Below are positions 63,506 to 64,000 of a DNA stretch of 64,000 bases, one piece after another. The notes under the pieces are model-generated. The model searched no databases and was not told the DNA's origin. It saw only the letters and a program-made list of their open reading frames with translations. Both the position numbers and the translations under genes were made by a program. Source of the DNA: Cepaea nemoralis (lineage: Eukaryota > Mollusca > Gastropoda > Stylommatophora > Helicidae); contig JACEFZ010004137.1 of the NCBI GenBank assembly GCA_014155875.1, positions 27,501 through 91,500 on the forward strand. The letters run 5' to 3'. Within the stretch, counting starts at the first letter, position 1, and each line of letters begins with the position of its first letter.

Positions 63506-64000
63506 CTTCTATAAACATGGCGTCCTTTCAGTTCCAGGCCCAGATGTTGACTGCCCGTAACAACCAACTACGTCACGACTTGAGCATCTTCCTTCCCATT
63601 CTACCCTGATGCTCAAGCGTGCTGTAGTTTTGCCCACCCCATATACACTTACTGCTACACCTTCCTATGTTTTTCTAAAGACTTTTTCCCTTAAAAAGTC
63701 TTTACTCCCAATCCCCCTACTCTATTCCCTCTCTTTCCTTACTTCCCACAGCTCCTCTAATCTTCCCCAAAGCAACTTTATTTTAAGCAAAACAATCTGT
63801 TCGTAACTCTTTCCCCTGCCATATATCAACCCACTTCTTCTTCGTTTCTGGCCCTTCAAAAAAACATAACATATTTACATATCCTTAATAACATTTAAAT
63901 CTCAACTTTATACAATACATCATAACACGTCTTCTTAAATACTTCTTCTTCTCTTCATAAGCAATCCGCTTAAAATTTCAAACGCTGTACTCTTCTGATA
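63506..64000. other. Upstream of the polymerase; no terminal repeat seen
   Basis: ATGGCGTCCTTTCAG at 63519 opens a 30-codon + strand frame after TATAAA (63511-63516). A 11-bp hairpin AAAGACTTTTT / AAAAAGTCTTT lies at 63677-63703. The rest is pyrimidine-rich low-complexity DNA. The right terminal repeat expected for the Polinton (complement of 43256-43450) is absent, so it lies beyond the window or has been lost. Confidence 0.5.

Overview
The window looks like a stretch of an AT-rich invertebrate animal genome made almost entirely of mobile elements. I recognise no host gene with confidence, and no rRNA, intact tRNA or CRISPR array. The mixture of several LINE families (CR1/Jockey-like, RTE-like and I-like), tRNA-derived SINEs, mariner, hAT and palindromic MITEs, a Gypsy LTR retrotransposon and Polinton/Maverick elements fits a lophotrochozoan, most likely a mollusc. 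The phylum is an inference from element families.

Layout. 0-13 kb: LINE 3' fragments, a hAT MITE, tRNA-derived SINEs and several unrelated minisatellites, among them a CACGTG-bearing array at about 1.7 kb and a 48-bp array at 11.5-12.6 kb. 13.1-17.4 kb: remnant of a Polinton (copy 1), with a left terminal repeat, a foreign 73-bp satellite, and then integrase tail, a small membrane protein and a minor-capsid-like gene. 17.6-18.2 kb: another minisatellite. 18.9-28.9 kb: a tandem amplification of a damaged LINE with a period of about 4.12 kb, carrying long TTC tracts and starting beside a perfect 37-bp hairpin. 28.9-31.2 kb: the best-preserved LINE, with a 604-codon RT frame. 31.5-37.4 kb: a second LINE family and AT-rich filler. 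38.0-39.5 kb: a decayed mariner and a fold-back MITE. 41.4-43.26 kb: the 5' part of an I-type LINE, cut off by the left end of a second Polinton.

43.26-63.5 kb holds Polinton copy 2 in this order: terminal repeat, packaging ATPase, small basic protein, coiled/basic protein, chromodomain integrase, two-helix membrane protein, minor capsid (penton-like), glycine-rich/basic virion-type protein, major capsid, adenain-type protease, PC4-like protein, all on the + strand. A convergent protein-primed type B DNA polymerase on the - strand has C2H2 fingers at its N-terminus. Together these are the replication, integration and virion-assembly set of a virus-like transposon. Nearly every long gene is broken by stops or frameshifts. 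The major capsid gene is split by an 8.9-kb Gypsy element with 317-bp LTRs (4 differences) and a 4-bp CAAG target duplication.

The most interesting pattern is that consecutive Polinton genes repeatedly meet in a one-base stop-start overlap (TAATG) or in ATGA. Three of these junctions are preserved in both copies, which points to termination-reinitiation on a polycistronic mRNA. Other points worth attention: the small two-helix membrane ORF is the only late-block gene intact in both copies; a textbook TATA/Inr promoter drives a PC4-like gene with Cys-rich C-terminal repeats; and a 73-bp satellite carries a YY1-like core.
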